Source: Usnea hakonensis (Eukaryota > Ascomycota > Lecanoromycetes > Lecanorales > Parmeliaceae). From it: a DNA stretch of 64,000 nt. The notes under the pieces are model-generated. The model searched no databases. It was given only the letters and a program-made list of their open reading frames with translations, and was not told the origin of the DNA. Below, one piece after another: positions 21,559 through 33,767 of the stretch; the first letter of the stretch is position 1; the number at the start of each line of letters is the position of its first letter. The translations under genes and the position numbers were made by a program. The DNA is taken from the NCBI GenBank assembly GCA_013423325.1, contig BLJB01000200.1, positions 62,001 through 126,000 on the forward strand. The letters run 5' to 3'.

Positions 21559-23233
21559 ATGACTTCCTCTCCTGGGCCTCGTAGGAATACCACTATGACT
21601 TTTACGCTCACCTTGTGCTTGTTCGCTACCTCTGCCAGTGCACAACTTCTACCACATGCCCGGGGTTTGTCACAACCTCTTATACTAGGGAATTTCACCA
21701 GTAATTCTTCCGCATCCAGCACGCCGCTCTTTTCTCTCTCTTCTCCAAAAACGCCGTCATCCTCGCTCGCTCAAAGTTCCCCAAACTCCACTTACACCAC
21801 AAGCATGTTGCAAAACTCGAGTACATCGGTTCAATCTTCGCTATATTCTGAAGCATCTTCTATCAGTGCTAGTCTGTCACAGCCCTCAACGGCCTCTTCT
21901 CAGTCTCTGGTACCAATGACACCGGCTTCAACTTCGACTCCGGCTTCTACACTGAGTTCAATCAGTCCTAATGGTACAGCAATCCCAAACACTGGCACGA
22001 ACAGTTTGCCATCACTTTCAGGTCAAAGCTCCGGGCCTGCAATTACAACCACTCCTAGCAGCCCGACGATTACAACAGCACCACCGCAACCTTCGACGAC
22101 GTATGCACCAGCCGTTGTTTCCTCCGTCAGAAGCCAAGCTGCCGGCGCAAGTGCAGCCGCCATTACCTTCCAAAAAGATCCAACTCTGCTGAACGCGCAA
22201 AATGCTCAAAAAAAGATCGACGATGCTCTTACAGGTATGTGGCTTCCCTCTTCCCCCCCCTCCCAAAAAAGGCGCGGCTGATGTAGAAAAGCTGCTTTAT
22301 CCATTGTTGGCGGAGGCCCTTCTTTCACAAACCTCATCAATGCATTGAAATCTGCACAATCAAGTGCGGCTGCTGCTGTAACTGACCCCTTCCTCCATGC
22401 ATTAGTCCTCGACTTACGTTTCTGAAGGTGGTGTCTCAAACTACGGAAACAGCAACCGACCTGGTAACGTCAATGAATCCCGTAGCTAATGCTGGGGAAG
22501 ATGTAACGAAAGAGGAGGAAGAAGAGGAAGAGAATCAATCGACCTCAGACCAATCGAATAACCAGTCCCGTTCTACAACAAGCTCAGCCGTATCAAGTCA
22601 AACCAGCTCGTCAGGACCGTCTTCAACGAGCTCTGGCACTTCGTCCGCAGTGTCCTCGGGCGGGATCTTAGCCACGCCTGATATCGTAGACCCTGATGCT
22701 ATCAACACTGCCGCCATTAAACGTATAGCACAACAGATCATCGCACAGCAAAAATCGCAATCAAGCTGTGGTGTGACACGGCTGAGTCTGTTTTCCGTCG
22801 TTGGCGACGCATGTAACACGACAGCGGGAGCGACGACCGTTCCGGGCTCTGAAGCTTCGCATCCGTCGTCCTTGAGCTCCGCAACGCCACCAGAGCCAAC
22901 AGCCACGTCATCAGGTAATCCAAGCTCGCCGCCTGTAGCTTCTACCCAGTCGAACCCACAACCCGGCTCCACAGCAGCAGCTTCTCCCACCTCCGGAACA
23001 AGGGCTCCCATTCAGTCGCCCACGACGTCTTCCGCCTCTTTCTCTTGTACAACAAAGTAAGTGACCCAGCCCCAAACGTAAGAGTCCCAATGACCCACCA
23101 CCAACACAGCCCAAACCCCGTCGATCCAGACTATCCGTGTGTTTGTAATAGCTTCACTTACTGCGCGAACAACGGTCAATGCAATTGGATCTCGGTGCCC
23201 CCGGCGGAGAACTGCTGCGAGGACTGTGGGTAG
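21559..23233 (+). CDS. Large Ser/Thr/Pro-rich secreted protein with Cys-rich tail
   Basis: Exons 21559-22234, 22292-22377, 22428-23056 and 23110-23233 join to 504 codons. The start region contains MTFTLTLCLFATSASAQLL, a signal peptide whose first residue may be the ATG at 21595 instead. A long Ser/Thr/Pro stretch suggests heavy O-glycosylation. A helical core follows (NAQKKIDDALT, SFTNLINALKSAQSSAAAA). A short domain around CGVTRLSLFSVVGDAC comes before a second Ser-rich linker. The last exon encodes CVCNSFTYCANNGQCNWISV and ENCCEDCG, a compact cysteine module. The acceptors of introns 1 and 2 (AAAAG and TGAAG) are weak and were chosen to keep frame. It is an extracellular protein of unknown function. 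Confidence 0.68.
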
Positions 23234-25201
23234 GCAGTCCGTGGGACGGGCGTCAGTGATGGCGGGACCCTACATTTTGAATTTATGATTAGGCACCCGG
23301 ATGGCGACAATGTCGAGCGCATGGATCTAGTTTCGTAGAGCGATGAGGGTCTGCGCTCCTGACCTAGCAATCTAGAGAAAGTATGGAGCCATTATCGAAC
23401 TTCATAAAAGCTGCATGTACGCAAACAGGCGTGCGAACACTAGGGATGTGACTCTAATCACCAGCGGTTCCATTATCATTACGGTTGTAAAAGTAACGGC
23501 TTTTGTCCACTTGGTGGCAAAGGCTGTAAGCTACGTGATATCCATCAAAAATTCCCCAACCACAGCCCCCTCACTCCCATCCTTACAAATCGTCATATAT
23601 CCCCTTTATCGCGCACCTTACCCATCCATCCATCTCGCAATATCTCCCTTACCAAAACCCCAGTAATCGATTCCTTTCTCAGGAGCTATACAACAGGACT
23701 TCCCCATCCATCCAAAGCCCGTACGTACCACCAAACAAACCACTTTTCTCCACCTCCAATAAAAAACGTCAACCGTATCTATCAACCCCCACCAACGCCA
23801 TCCCCCCTCCCAAACCCCATGCACCGAGCCCAGATCCCAACGGCATATTTGCATCGCACTTTCTTTTCCAAACAGCCCATTCGATCACAAATGAGGCGCG
23901 CCGGTGATGCTAAGCACTACTGATTATATATTTACAGACAGACGACATGACAAAGCCCGCTTTTCAATTCAAATCAAGGGAGCTTTGGTGCCATGGATAG
24001 GTCTTACTAAGGGGTGGCGGAACCTAGGGGCTGGATGTATGTATGTAGAGGAGAATGGGCGGGTGGGGTGACTTGAGCACGGTAGCTAGCTAGCTATTAT
24101 GCCGGAAAATGGGCAGGGTGGGTTTGGAGGGGAGGAGAGGTTGTGATGTTAAGGTCGGTTGATAGAAGTAAAGTAAAGTTTTTGCCAAAACTTGGGAACG
24201 TTCACCCTGGCCAACCAGTGAACGAGACCCACATGGGCGATCTGTTCTAAGGCAGCTGGAGCAAAGACTCGCGCAAAGGTTCCAGGATCAGACCTCGTAA
24301 AGCCGACAAGGAGGCGTCGCCGTTCGGACGGCCGTATATTATGCTACATGAAGGGTGAGCGGTAGCGAGAGAGGACAAGATCCAGATGCTGGTATTTACG
24401 ACGATGAACATGACGAGCAGAGAAATAATATAAATGATAATAATAGAGAATGATAATCCAAGCGGAATCGTATCAACTTATCCGCATGTTGAGATTTTAG
24501 AAAGAACAGCGCAGCCGATATCGAGGTCGGTAAGAATAAACTCTCGAGTTGCGCACTAGCAGAAGTCTCTGCCGACCTGAGACATACCCACCCTCAGCCA
24601 CAAGACTCTCTTCAAATACCAAGCACTAACCAAGCAGAGTCAGAGAACAAGACCATCAATATCCACATCATCGCAAAGCAGCGTGTATTATCCTATCTCA
24701 CAAGAACAATCACTTCTTACAAACCTTCCTTACTATTGCTCGAAAGAGTTGGATGAAGCAGATCATTCATGTCAAGCAAGATCTTGAAAGGTAGTTAGTG
24801 TGGGCTGAGGCCATAATAAGCCGTGGATTATACTATGGTTTCGGCTGCTATGGATGCTGAATTACCGTCTCTCTAGTGTAGTCCTGATGTGCAAATTGCT
24901 AGGGCGCTGAGAATGCAAATAGCAAGGAGGTTTATCAGTCGGTGAGCGCGTGCTCGCTGGAAGGGTAGTGGAGAGTGTCGGTTCATCCTGTCTCTTCTCC
25001 TTGGGATAGGTCGATCTTGATAAGTTCCATTACCTGATGTTTGCAAAGTCTCGAGGATCGTTGATGATTCTTGGGTCCTTGATCATCGCCTCACTAATGA
25101 TGGACCGGTACTATTGCCGTCCTGTTTGAAAGGTTTGACCAAATGGACCTAATATACACTGCGCACCAAACGAGAGTCCAAAAATGGCGACGTTACCTTC
25201 C
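23234..25201. other. Intergenic, no supported gene
   Basis: Nearly 2 kb without a credible frame. It holds C-rich stretches near 23550-23830 and a short TAGC repeat at about 24083-24095. A frame at 25299-25111 (minus) overlaps the end of the Zn2Cys6 gene and may be an alternative last exon of it. Confidence 0.55.
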
Positions 25202-26970
25202 CTACCCATTGCAACAGCGACACCCAGGCAGAGCATCTTTTTCCATTGAAACTTGATCGTGGGCGACGTAGTCCGTGATCGGAAGGCTTTTATGTACATA
25301 CCTCTCCTCAGCCTCTTGGACCCTACGCGCCGCTATCCTAGCCATGGCGGCACTATCCCATGCCCCTTCTCGCCAAGGCGACGCCGATAGCAAGGCGATT
25401 GCTTCTCGGCAGATTCGTAGATTCTGACACTTGATGGCCGTGTAAAACAGAGGCCTTATGATACCTGCATAAAAAGAGAACAAGGCTGCTGGGTTGGCAC
25501 TGGTGGCATGATTCGCGGCTACGATATTTGGAATTCCGAGCATCACCACCTCATCCATTGGCCCGATGACGCATTTTGCAAGGTCGACAATACGGCGAAA
25601 CTTGGGCTCATGGTCCGCATAGTATTGCTGATCGAACGGCTGCAGGCAAGTTGTGAGTCCCATCAAAGCTACTTCATAATTCATCCTCAACACAGCGGCC
25701 CGTTGCGTAAAAGTGATGTCAATCCCTCCCCGAAGCTTCTCCATGAGAGCGTCAAGTGCACCGGGCCATTTTCTCAACCGTATCATGAAGGACTCTCGTT
25801 TGGCTTGCACTTCCGGTGGCACCTGGTTCGGGAAGTCTGCGCCCCCATAAGCAGCAACCATGTTTCTGAAATGATCTATGCCGAGTATCTGTGCATGCAA
25901 AGACTCTGACGCATCGTCTACGCAATGGAACCGGTCTACATGCTTTGGAGTGTCGCCAGGACCATCAAGCCGGACGGAGGAGGGAGGTTGGAAGGGTCGT
26001 TGTCCTAGCCATACCGTCGCTTGCATGTCCATGACGGCGAATGTCCTCAAAAGTTCATGTCTCAGAGGATCCAGGACCGACGAGACAGTACGAAGGCCCA
26101 TCGCCAGCGATCCGTAGTCTCGCTTTATTATGTTGAGGCCACTTCGGAGGTGAATGAGTGATCCAGCGTCGTTGCCTTGCAAGAACTCGAAGACTGTGAA
26201 GAGGAAACAAAGAATGATTGCCAGGTCAGTCGTTCCCTCCGAGTCATTGGATATGCGCTCCCGCAGACGCTTCAGGGCTATGCAATACTGGGCATGAGCA
26301 AAGTCATGACAGGCATTTGCTTGCTCATTGTCCAACGTCAGGATGTTGTTGATCGAGAGTCTCTCTCCCATTGACCCAAGAGCAATGACGGCGGACCGTA
26401 TAGCTTCATCGCAGTGGCTGGCTTGCAGGACAAGCTGATGTATCAGCGTTTGGTTTAGAGCAAGCGCGAGCTCGTGTCCAGTCAGGGAGCGGAAGAAATC
26501 GAAGCTTCTGCGCTCTTGGGTCGTCCCCGTGATGTTGATATTCGGACCTGATATGATTGAAAGGGTCTTGCGGGTGGCATCCGTTTGGCCACTGTGGTTC
26601 TCGGGACATTTGAGATCAGTCCGGTTGACTTCGTAACCGTCACATACTCGGCCGGTGGAGCGACATTTGTTACAGGCAGGCTTTTCCTCGTCGCACTTGA
26701 CATGTCGGATTCTGTCAAGCCGAGAGGTCAGCGAGACTGGGGCTGGGTGCTAATTAATTGGCTAGATTGAAGAAGGGAAGCCCAATTGGGTATGGATTAC
26801 GAATCACGAAGATGTTCCTGAGACTCGGGTAACAACGATACGAGGCACTTGACTCGTTGAGTCCCATATTTGATATTTGGTGTAGTAACATATACTCACT
26901 TGCATGTTTTGCATCCCGTCTTCACGTGATATCCCCCTGCCCTCGGCTTCTTCCGGATGGCCAATGTCAT
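25202..26970 (-). CDS. Zn2Cys6 fungal transcription factor
   Basis: Exon 26970-26900 encodes the N-terminus through GYHVKTGCKTCK. A 188-nt intron follows, and exon 26711-25202 continues IRHVKCDEEKPACNKCR and on, giving 526 codons. Cysteines at residues 20, 23, 30, 37, 40 and 47 fit C-x2-C-x6-C-x6-C-x2-C-x6-C exactly. The rest resembles the fungal transcription-factor middle region (HELALALNQTLIHQLVLQASHCDEAIRSAVIALGS, in parts). Such proteins are nuclear regulators that bind CGG-type sites. GTATGT at about 25301-25296 could be a donor giving a different C-terminus. Neighbours are an upstream gene desert and a permease; a regulatory link is not shown. Confidence 0.85.
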
Positions 26971-28250
26971 CTTCAGGAGAAGAACAACAAATGATATCTG
27001 TCTCGTAAATCGTATCTCATCATCGCATCGATCAGGCTCATGTCACAAAAAGGCGTTGAATTAGAGGAATAAGTATGTTGCTAATCTGGTTGCCTTGAGT
27101 CTGGTATACTTTACTTCAGGAGTGCTGCGCCTCAACGTCTTACGGACATCATGCATGTTGCAGCTTCAATTCTGATCATCTGATTGGATACTTCGTAACT
27201 CGTTTACTTAGTCAGCCTAGCGCAGATTTTCAGGCTTGACTAGTCATTCTGCAATATAGCAGCCTTGCAGGGTAATCTTGGACGAGACCCCTCTATCAAC
27301 AACAGTTCAGATGTCATTGATCGCGTCTTAGTTGCTTACTGCTTCAAAGGCTAGGAAAATGGTATACGTACCTCTGCTCATCAAATTGATACAAGCTTCC
27401 CAATTTGTTCTCAAAGTACTAATAATATCCTCTCTCTCGGCCGGCCCGGTATTGTGCTAGTGGAACCTTTCCAACTTTGTTATCTACAGATGCACTCTGG
27501 AGTACTGTATACTCGACGGCTGCTCTCCTTTCTGCACTGGTATTTGTTGCCGATGCATGCCACTAGCTACTGTATCCATCAGCTCAACTACTCAGCTGAC
27601 GCGTCCATGTCAATTAAGGCTGCTCCATTCAAGGGCATACTGCTTCTGGGACTTGCTTGATGAAGGCCTCTCAATCTTTTGTTATAACGTTTATTCAATT
27701 GTCTTCTCCTTTCACAACAGGCAGCAGTCTCTGTGCCCCACACCCTGTTGATGCTGTCAGCTTATCGAGCGCGAACAGTCCTGCTTTCACATCCCCGAAC
27801 GTAGACCAGCTTCTACGTCTTGTCACCTGCATCCATAATGTCCACCAATCCGCCTCTCTACGCAAACGTAAAACCCTTCAACGAATCACATTTTGCAAGT
27901 CAGCCTACTTGGGCTACAATTGGTAGTGTCCCCTCATTGCTTTTGATGCATTCAATATTGCAGCAATTGCGTGTATTTTGTCACACAATTCGTCCTAGGA
28001 GCCCACTATCGAACCTGGGGTACTCGATGTCACTGTACTTTGGCGAGCTCTTCGATGTCATTGACCGCGTACTTCGAGCATAGATGGTACTAAATTGCTT
28101 CCTCATCAAGTCGTCACGTTGTGCAGTTTCCATGCTGTAAAAACCTACACACGTCTTTCAAGTACAACGCCTAACTTGACCATCCGCCCTCACATCCTCG
28201 GATCAGACATCTAAATCTGCTTCTCACGCCTCCGCAATGCAATGTACAGA
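26971..28250. other. Intergenic, no supported gene
   Basis: The frame at 27838-28083 (plus) starts with ATG and has plausible composition but no domain, partner exon or other support. The rest shows nothing recognisable. Confidence 0.5.
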
Positions 28251-30184
28251 CTACTGCCTTTTGACCAAAGATACAGGAGCAACGTACACATTCCTCGCCT
28301 GTACCCAATAGTTTGTCCCCGCCGCCACAATCACAAACGCGAAGATGACGACGGCCCAATTCATCCCAGCTGCACCCGGCATCGGCGTCTCCGGGAAGAA
28401 TGAGAACACAAAGCTGAGGATCAAAAAGGCCAAAGCTACATCATTGATCACAGAGCCCCACTTGCCCAATGACCAACGGCGAGGTAGCAGCTCTTGGTTG
28501 CGCAGGCGCTTCAATCGGATGGACCCAATGGAAAGGATGTATGAGAAGAGGAGGGCCGCGTTGGAAAGGCTGATGATGGCGTTCAGGGCGACGTCGGAGC
28601 CGAAGTTGAGGGCGGAGATGAGTAGGGAGATGACAAGGACTACGAGAATTGAGTTGACGGGTATGTCCCAGCCAGGCCGTACCTTTGTAAGGTATCACTA
28701 TCAGCACGCTATCGAGACGCTCTTGACCCAAAGCTGACCAAACAGAAAATGACTTACGTATTCAATATAGCTGGAGAACGGGAAGCCTTTATCCCTCGCA
28801 AATGCCCAAACCTGGCGACTCGAAGACGCGATACAAGTGATTGTTCCAACCATAGACAAGAGGATCAGAATTGTCGTCATAAATGTCGTCGCTGCTATCG
28901 ACTGTGTCGAATTGTACAAGACTTGAATGATTGGTATGCCCGTCTGCGTCGGATTCGTCAACCCAAGTACATTGTCCTGCCAGTCTGGTCCCAAGCAGAA
29001 GCACAGCGTGATCAACATCACTAAACCCAGCAGAGCGTTGAAGAGAGACCCCCACATCATGGCCGATGGCAGGACACGCGAAGCATCTTTGAGTTCCTCG
29101 CTCATATGAGCCCCCGCATCAGGGCCCAAGAAGGACCAAAGAGGTGTGGTGATGCCAACCAGAGCCGAGAGGCCAGTGTTGCCCCATCCGCCGTTGTCCT
29201 GAAATTCCGTGAAGACTTGCCGAGCCGGTGTGTGCTCGCTTGTTACCCACAGGACAATCAAAAAGACGAAGAAGCCGACGATATGAACGACCATGAAGAT
29301 TCCCTCCGTCACCGGAAGCTGTCTTGCACAAAAGATATTGAAAGCGCACGCCGCGATCAGGAAGAGCATGATGAACAGCGTAGTCTGCCACAACGCATTC
29401 ACACTGGCATCCGGATTCCTCAACAATACAAGCCCCTGCACAAGCGTCGACGTCAACTGCGCTGCAGACGGACATCCCGTAACCCATCCCAATGCGCTAC
29501 TCCATCCTAGAACGGTCCATCAGCCAAAGCAATCAGATCCACGTATACTTATCCCCTACTCACCAACCAGATAGCTGAGCGGCTTCTGCAACGAAGTCGG
29601 TGCAAACTCAGAAACCCAATGATACTGCCCACCCGCCGTCGGAGCCCTAAAAGCACCAGCCATCAACACAAAATCCCACACCCCACCAACCTCCCCAGAA
29701 CCCTTTCCAAAAAAAAAAAAAAAANNCCCCCCCCCACCCCCCCCAAAACCCTTTAAAAAAAAAAAAAAAAAAAAAGCAGAAAAAAAACGAACAATCACAG
29801 CACATACATACTCCCCATCTCCGCAATCGACGCAATCATACACAACGCCCCCCCCACCACCCCCACCGTAACCCACACCACCCCCGCCATCCCCCCATTC
29901 ACAAGCCCATACTGCGCCGCCAACAACACGCTCTCCCACGTCGACTGCAGCACCATGACGAAGCCAACAAGAGACAGGAAGCGGAAATTGCGGCGGAGCT
30001 CTTGGCGCTTGCCCATGCGGTGCATGTCGGCGACGTCGTGGGGGGTGTTGCCTTTGAACGGGGGGGAGGAGGAGGGGGAGGGGGACGTGGAGGACGGGGA
30101 AGTGGAGGACGGGGAAGTGGAGAGGGAGATTTGGATAGCAGAGAGGGATTTCTCGTCGATTGTGGTTGGGGGTGGGGATGCCAT
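28251..30184 (-). CDS. APC-family amino-acid permease (GABA/choline permease type)
   Basis: Exons 30184-29808, 29646-29564, 29506-28758 and 28682-28251 join to 546 codons. Motifs of the fungal amino-acid/choline transporter family occur in order: FSLVGFVMVLQSTWE-like (FLSLVGFVMVLQSTWESVL), SIAEMGSMAPTAGGQYHW across the first splice, FLGPDAGAHMSEELKDASR, ITCIASSSRQVWAFARDKG and VRPGWDIPVNSILVV. About twelve hydrophobic segments are expected. The N-terminus has a Ser/Pro/Thr cytoplasmic stretch. It is a plasma-membrane or vacuolar importer of an amino acid or related amine; the substrate is not readable. Intron 1 (29647-29807) contains the NN gap at 29725-29726 inside long A and C runs, so its length is unreliable. 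The protein itself seems intact. Confidence 0.9.
29700..29776. repeat. A/C homopolymer tract with assembly gap
   Basis: A-run, NN (29725-29726), C-run and A-run lie inside permease intron 1. This is probably a sequencing or assembly limit rather than biology. Confidence 0.7.
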
Positions 30185-31751
30185 CGTTTCTGGGAAGTTA
30201 GGAACCGTACGTAAAGCAGAGAAAAGCCAATCTAGAAAGTCACTCACTCACTCACTCAGCGCCCTCCCAAGTATATATACCCCCCCTCCCCCCTCCCCCA
30301 TCCCCCGATCCCACTACCCCAATAACCCAATCCTTCGCGCCTATCGCCCTGCAGCTAAAGCACACCTATACCCCACTAGCCCGCCATTCGCACTTCTTGG
30401 CGGCGCGTAGGATTTTGTTCGTTTTAGGAAGGTGCTCGGGTGCAGACCGCTCTTTCGACTTAATTCCTCCTTTCCTTTTCTTTTATCGTAGACGGAAGAA
30501 AGAAAGAAAGAAAGAAAGAAAGGCAGTTTCGAGGCGGGATTTTAGGTGCTATGGGTACTGTGCTTTGAAATAGGTACCTAGGTATCTAATCTTATATAAG
30601 GTATGAGCTATAAGGGAAAGTAAGGTAAGGGAAGGGACGGACGGACACGCGATACCAACGCCTTTCCTTTCTCGCCTTGGTCACAAACCATCCCAACGCG
30701 CCGATATACACACTCTCTCCCTATCCCCATCCCCATCCATCCCCATCAATCCCAACCGCCCCCCACCCCCCCCCAACCGCCCCCNNCCCCCCCCCCTCCA
30801 CCAACCAACCCACACCCTCAAAAAACCCCCCCCAAAAAAAGAAAACAGTCTCCCAGATTTTCTTCCCACCAGTATCCTCTCTAAATATCTGTGTTTATGA
30901 ATAGTGATTTTGAGTAGTGATTTTGTACAGCTCTCTCCTTTCATGCTCCAGAGATGAGATTTGAATATCGAGTTTCTGTGAATGGGTGGGTGGGTGATTC
31001 AGGCTAGGTTGTGTTGGAAGGCTGCAGGATAGGGGTCGGGTGGTGGGGGGAAGGGGGGGGGGAGGAGAGGGGGAGGAGACAGGAGTGTGCAGGGAAAAAG
31101 GCAGAAACGGAGTAAGAGGAGCAACAAAAAGAGACCAAGCCCCTCTAGGCACAGGGAGAAAAACAGAAATGGGATTCACACGGCCGAGAGAAGAGAAGAG
31201 AAGAGAAGAGTAGAGTCTCACATAGTAAAAAAAGGCGCAAGACATCACTCCCACATCACATAGGAAAAGGGTTCTGGGAATCTTACTTCGGGCTGTACAC
31301 AGTGGGTTCAAACTTGGAGGAAATATATGTGGGAAAGGGGCCGCTAGGGTGCGTGGAGGGGGGGGGGGGGGGGGGTGGTAGGGGAAAGGGGGGGGGGGGG
31401 GGGGGGGGGGGGAGTGGATAGTATGGGAAAAGGGGGGTTGGAGGGTATGGAGATTATGAAAAGGGGCGGGTAAGGAAGGGTGCGGAGGGGGATGTGTCGT
31501 GGTTGATTGATTGATTAAAGGATGAAGCAGGGATGTTTGATACGCTTTTTTCTTCGTACGTACACGTACGCATTCAGGAGTAGCTATGATATCTCCCTTC
31601 ACGATCTCCCAGTGCCACGACAACAGCACAGCACAGACATGACAGGAGCCAGAAAGGTGCAACCTTTCGCTGTCCTTCCCAGAGCTCAGGTTTCAGGAAG
31701 CGATAACGTCGTACCATGCCAATCGCTTCATGCCCCCAGCTCGCCTATGCG
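30185..31751. other. Low-complexity intergenic with gap
   Basis: It holds a GAAA microsatellite (about 30491-30521), C-rich DNA with NN at 30785-30786, a GAGAA repeat near 31190-31210 and long G runs (31359-31375, 31388-31412). Long proline or glycine frames here only reflect the homopolymers. No gene is supported. Confidence 0.65.
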
Positions 31752-33333
31752 CTACTTCCTGCCAGACTTCTTTTTAACGACGCCGACTGACTTCGCACCT
31801 TTGGGCGTAGCTTGTTCCTTACTTGGTCTTCCGCGCTTCGCTGGCGTTGATATTTTCGGCGTTTCGCTCTGGGTGGTCGTCTTTGGTCGTCCTCGCTTCT
31901 TAGGTGTCTCCTCCGCTTTCGACGAGCCGGCGGTGTCGATATCGGCGACATCCTGATTATTACCCATTTTACCTCTCTTCCTCGGTGTATCCGCCGTTGG
32001 TACGATTTGAGTTTCGAGGCCGATACCCTGCGTGGCTTCCTCCCTTTTTTTTGGCCTGCCTCTCTTCTTTGTTGGATCTGCAGCGGGCATGTTGGCTGGC
32101 TGAACGATCCCAGCAGACTCAGCTTCCACGGTATCTCCTTCTTGCTGCTTGGGTGTTTTCTTCCATTTTCTATTCTGGCGTATAGGCGCTGTAGTACCCT
32201 TCGTTGCTTTCACGTTGTTCATTTCCGTGTGATCTACGGTAGGAGCGGCTTCTTTTTTGGGTCTACCTCGTTTTGCAGGTGTGTCTTCTTTTGAGGTCCG
32301 TTGCGATTTCGCCTCTCGTGCAGTCCCTTCATCTTCCTTCGGTCTGCCTCGCTTCTTCGGTAGCTCATCTCTGCCGGCAGCCTGTTGCTTGACAGTCGTT
32401 GTAGATCCTTCTTCTTTCTTCGGTCTGCCTCGCTTCTTCGGTAATTCGTCTCTGGTGGTAGCTTGTAGTTTGGCAGTTGGTGTAGATCCTTCTCCTTTCT
32501 TTGGTCTGCCTCGCTTCTTGGGCATGCCATCACTAGCAGCGACCTGTTGCTCTAGTAGCTCCAGAGACCTCTTTCCTCGCTTGGCGTCGTGGCTTCTTGG
32601 CTTCTTTGGTTGCATCAGAAGGGCTTTCATCGCGACTGTGCTTAGATTGTTGAACTTGTGAGGTGGAAGGTAGTTTCGCGTCTCCAGCCCCCGCAGGAAC
32701 ACTTTGCTCTGGTCCGGCACTTGCTCTTGCAGACATTGATGTGGAGTATGCGATATTCTGTGGCTGGGGTGCTCTTTCCGGGCTAGCTTTATTTACAGGG
32801 TTGAAAGGTTGCGAAATACTGATACTTTTGGGTTCTGATTCGGCGTTGATGACATTCGGAGTTGGGGTTCTGCGAGCCCTCTGAGTCTTGCTCGTGGACT
32901 CGCCAGGCTCGGCAGGCAGAAGCGGACCTGAAGGATGAGTGTCTTCCAAGTGAGGCTGCAGATCATCCTCCGAGGCTCCATCTAGAGAGAGCGCTTTATT
33001 ATGAGAGTCTGCATGAGGATCGGCGGTCACTGGACCAAGGAGACTATCGTCGGTTACATCGTGCTCGGGATCTGTTGAACCATGGTTTGATGAGAGATCA
33101 ATGTTCTGGTCATGCTGTTCACTCATTATGATACCATTACCGTGTGTTGTATGAGGTACGTAGCCCGGGCTGTGTTGCTGTGATACATGCATTGGGGAGA
33201 AAGGTGGAGGTGAAGAGTCGTGAAGGTCAAGATTTGGAGCTGCCGGTGAGCTGTCTATGGACATGCTTGGGACGTCCTTGTCATTGGTATGGCTTGCGTT
33301 GGGTGTCAAGGCGCGCCGAATATTAGAAAGCAT
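31752..33333 (-). CDS. AT-hook protein with multiple KRGRP motifs, frame break inside
   Basis: The N-terminal frame runs from the ATG at 33333 to a stop at 32533-32535. It has acidic/Ser-rich sequence and then NPVNKASPERAPQPQN and SKHSRDESPSDATKEAKKPR. The AT-hook frame runs to the stop at 31752 and contains seven KRGRP hooks plus one degenerate copy (RKRGKM), mostly in PKKRGRPKKxEG repeats. The two frames overlap between about 32720 and 32533 and each looks coding on its own side, so one frame shift is needed near 32590-32620. A weak 52-nt intron (GTTCAA...AAAG) could do this. A one-base error is equally possible. AT-hooks bind the minor groove of AT-rich DNA. It is probably a nuclear chromatin protein. 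Confidence 0.7.
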
Positions 33334-33767
33334 CGTCAGCGAAATTCATAGAAGAGAGGTCAAAGTGATGGATTGGAGTGTTGACAAAAGGTACAACAGT
33401 AAAGTATAACAAAGTTTAAATTTCATCGCGATCAATGCCGCTAAGAATTGAGCCAATCGTAACGCGTCAATTGTCGCTAATGCATGCGCCGATTGCCGCA
33501 ACAAAATTACTTTATGTTGTTGTACCAAGGTCTCTCTATTCTTTTTATCATTAGGTATTCATATAGAGGTCTGGGTCATTGCCGCCAAGGCAATGTACAA
33601 TTCTCATTACTTTCTGATTCTCCAAGTCTGGTGAAGACTCAAAGACGAAGCTACCCCTCGCCTTGCAATGATACAGATTAATACACTTGCTCTAATCTGG
33701 GATTCACCTCACTTGGGCACTGATTAGTCAGTCCGACCGCGCGGATGAAACCTTTCTAAGTAGAGGT
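33334..33767. other. Intergenic, promoter side of the AT-hook gene
   Basis: No gene is seen. Confidence 0.55.

Noticed and set aside
27838..28083. 82-codon plus-strand frame
   Set aside because: No domain, no splice partner and no homologue recognised.
30895..31662. Long proline-rich minus frame
   Set aside because: It is produced by G and C homopolymers and has no domain or gene-like ends.
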